Shown: piece by piece, positions 63,970 to 64,000 of the stretch
Layout of the letters: the number at the start of each line of letters is the position of its first letter
How positions within the stretch are numbered: the first letter of the stretch is position 1
NCBI RefSeq assembly: GCF_031755915.1
Contig: NC_083388.1
Span: 27,807,001-27,871,000 of the forward strand
Length of the DNA: 64,000 nt
Reading direction: 5' to 3'
From: Ziziphus jujuba
Taxonomy: Eukaryota > Streptophyta > Magnoliopsida > Rosales > Rhamnaceae
Made by a program: the position numbers and the translations under genes
Notes under the pieces: model-generated
Database searches by the model: none
The model's input: only the letters and a program-made list of their open reading frames with translations
Told to the model about the DNA's origin: nothing

Positions 63970-64000
63970 GCGTGGCCTCTTACCATGATTTAATAAAAAA
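63970..64000 (+). repeat. 1,356-bp HOR, copy 3 (cut by window end)
   Basis: Only the first 31 bases (GCGTGGCCTCTTACCATG and the start of the A-tract with TTAATAAAAAA) are in the window. They match the starts of the two preceding copies. Confidence 0.75.

Larger units (their letters stand above)
1..64000 (+). repeat. Tandem satellite array, dimeric unit of about 326 bp, filling the window
   Basis: The same unit of about 326 bp repeats head to tail from the first to the last base, roughly 196 times by arithmetic. Each unit is a pair of related halves, A (about 167 bp) and B (about 159 bp). Both end in GAAAATCAGATTGA (or a close variant) and share TTGYTTAAATATTT in their 3' half. Long A-runs always lie on the plus strand and the closing motif always reads in the same direction, so I see no inversion. 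No interrupting gene or mobile element is visible. Monomers of 150-180 bp with HOR layering are characteristic of eukaryotic centromeric or pericentromeric satellites. The family itself was not recognised, and the centromere assignment is inference. Confidence 0.97.
55183..64000 (+). repeat. Subarray VI: diverged, irregular satellite
   Basis: About 27 dimer-equivalents with many more private substitutions than upstream. B halves with GGCGACATGG and ATGCATCGCC (called B4 here) appear only in this region. The closing motif varies (CAGATGAAG, CATATCGATT, CAGATGGATT). TA microsatellites, truncated monomer heads, a 61-bp partial duplication and an A-A junction break the strict AB register. Copies of TTACTTAAATATCTCCACAGG near 55,480, 58,172 and 60,970 show dispersed relationships. 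This pattern fits older, less homogenised array sequence. Confidence 0.82.

Noticed and set aside
1..64000. CRISPR array (regularly spaced palindromic repeats)
   Set aside because: The sequence between dyads is itself repeated, not unique spacers, the unit is about 160 bp, and there are no cas genes.
1..64000. Integron attC-like sites (CTAACAAGCG next to an inverted repeat)
   Set aside because: The matching GTTRRRY core is not found at the other end, no gene cassettes lie between the sites, and spacing is constant.
1..64000. CENP-B box
   Set aside because: By eye no sequence fits NTTCGNNNNANNCGGGN on either strand; GGCGACACGGAAAC only loosely recalls it. A computed scan would settle this.
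1..64000. Non-LTR retrotransposon tails (A-runs ending elements)
   Set aside because: A-runs occur at fixed points inside every monomer, with no target-site duplications or coding sequence next to them.
1..64000. Telomeric or rDNA spacer repeats
   Set aside because: No telomere-type short repeats and no rRNA-like sequence are present.

Overview
The whole 64 kb window is one uninterrupted satellite-DNA array. I see no protein gene, tRNA, rRNA, transposon or unique flanking sequence. The family was not recognised, so the host is unnamed. A tandem family this long, very A+T-rich (about three quarters by eye), with a monomer of about 160-167 bp and layered higher-order repeats (HORs), is typical of eukaryotic pericentromeric or centromeric heterochromatin in plants and animals.

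The basic unit is a dimer of about 326 bp (326-331 bp where measured), which gives roughly 196 dimers. It has two related halves. Monomer A (about 167 bp) starts TTAAACAGAAATATCACACA or TTAAAGAAAAAGATTACACA. Monomer B (about 159 bp) starts GTTAAAAAA or AATTAAAAAA. Both follow the same plan: A-tract, a GC-rich dyad, GCC(T/G)-ATTACTGATAA or GCCTCTTACCATGAT, a second A-tract, TTGYTTAAATATTT, and the closing GAAAATCAGATTGA. Every copy reads in the same direction.

The most distinctive feature is the dyad, which holds most of the CpG dinucleotides. In monomer A it is an 11-bp inverted repeat with a 6-nt GTAGTT loop. It exists in four main sequence versions, and the changes largely keep the arms paired (G:C, G.T and A:T at one pair; C:G, T.G and A:T at another). 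In the B2 subtype of monomer B it is a separate 10-13 bp stem built on TAATAGGCGAC / GTCGCCTATTA. Subtypes B1 and B3 have mostly lost that stem.

Layout. 1-14,746: A1/A2/A3 monomers with mostly B1, in HOR blocks of 4, 9 and 10 dimers; a 13-dimer block recurs at an offset of 8,853 bp. 14,747-17,691: a transition with a 655-bp tandem duplication. 17,692-34,860: A1/A3/A4 with B2/B3, and nested duplications at offsets of 3,253, 4,240, 2,280 and 2,608 bp. 34,861-49,864: three tandem copies of a 16-dimer HOR (5,218 bp), the third lacking two dimers. 49,865-55,182: a mosaic zone with a 3,915-bp offset repeat. 55,183-64,000: a more diverged zone with TA microsatellites, an A-A junction, truncated monomer heads and a 1,356-bp HOR. 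It looks like older or edge sequence of the array.

There is no gene network here. The likely roles are structural (nucleosome phasing, centromere or heterochromatin identity) or through satellite RNA. Both are inference.
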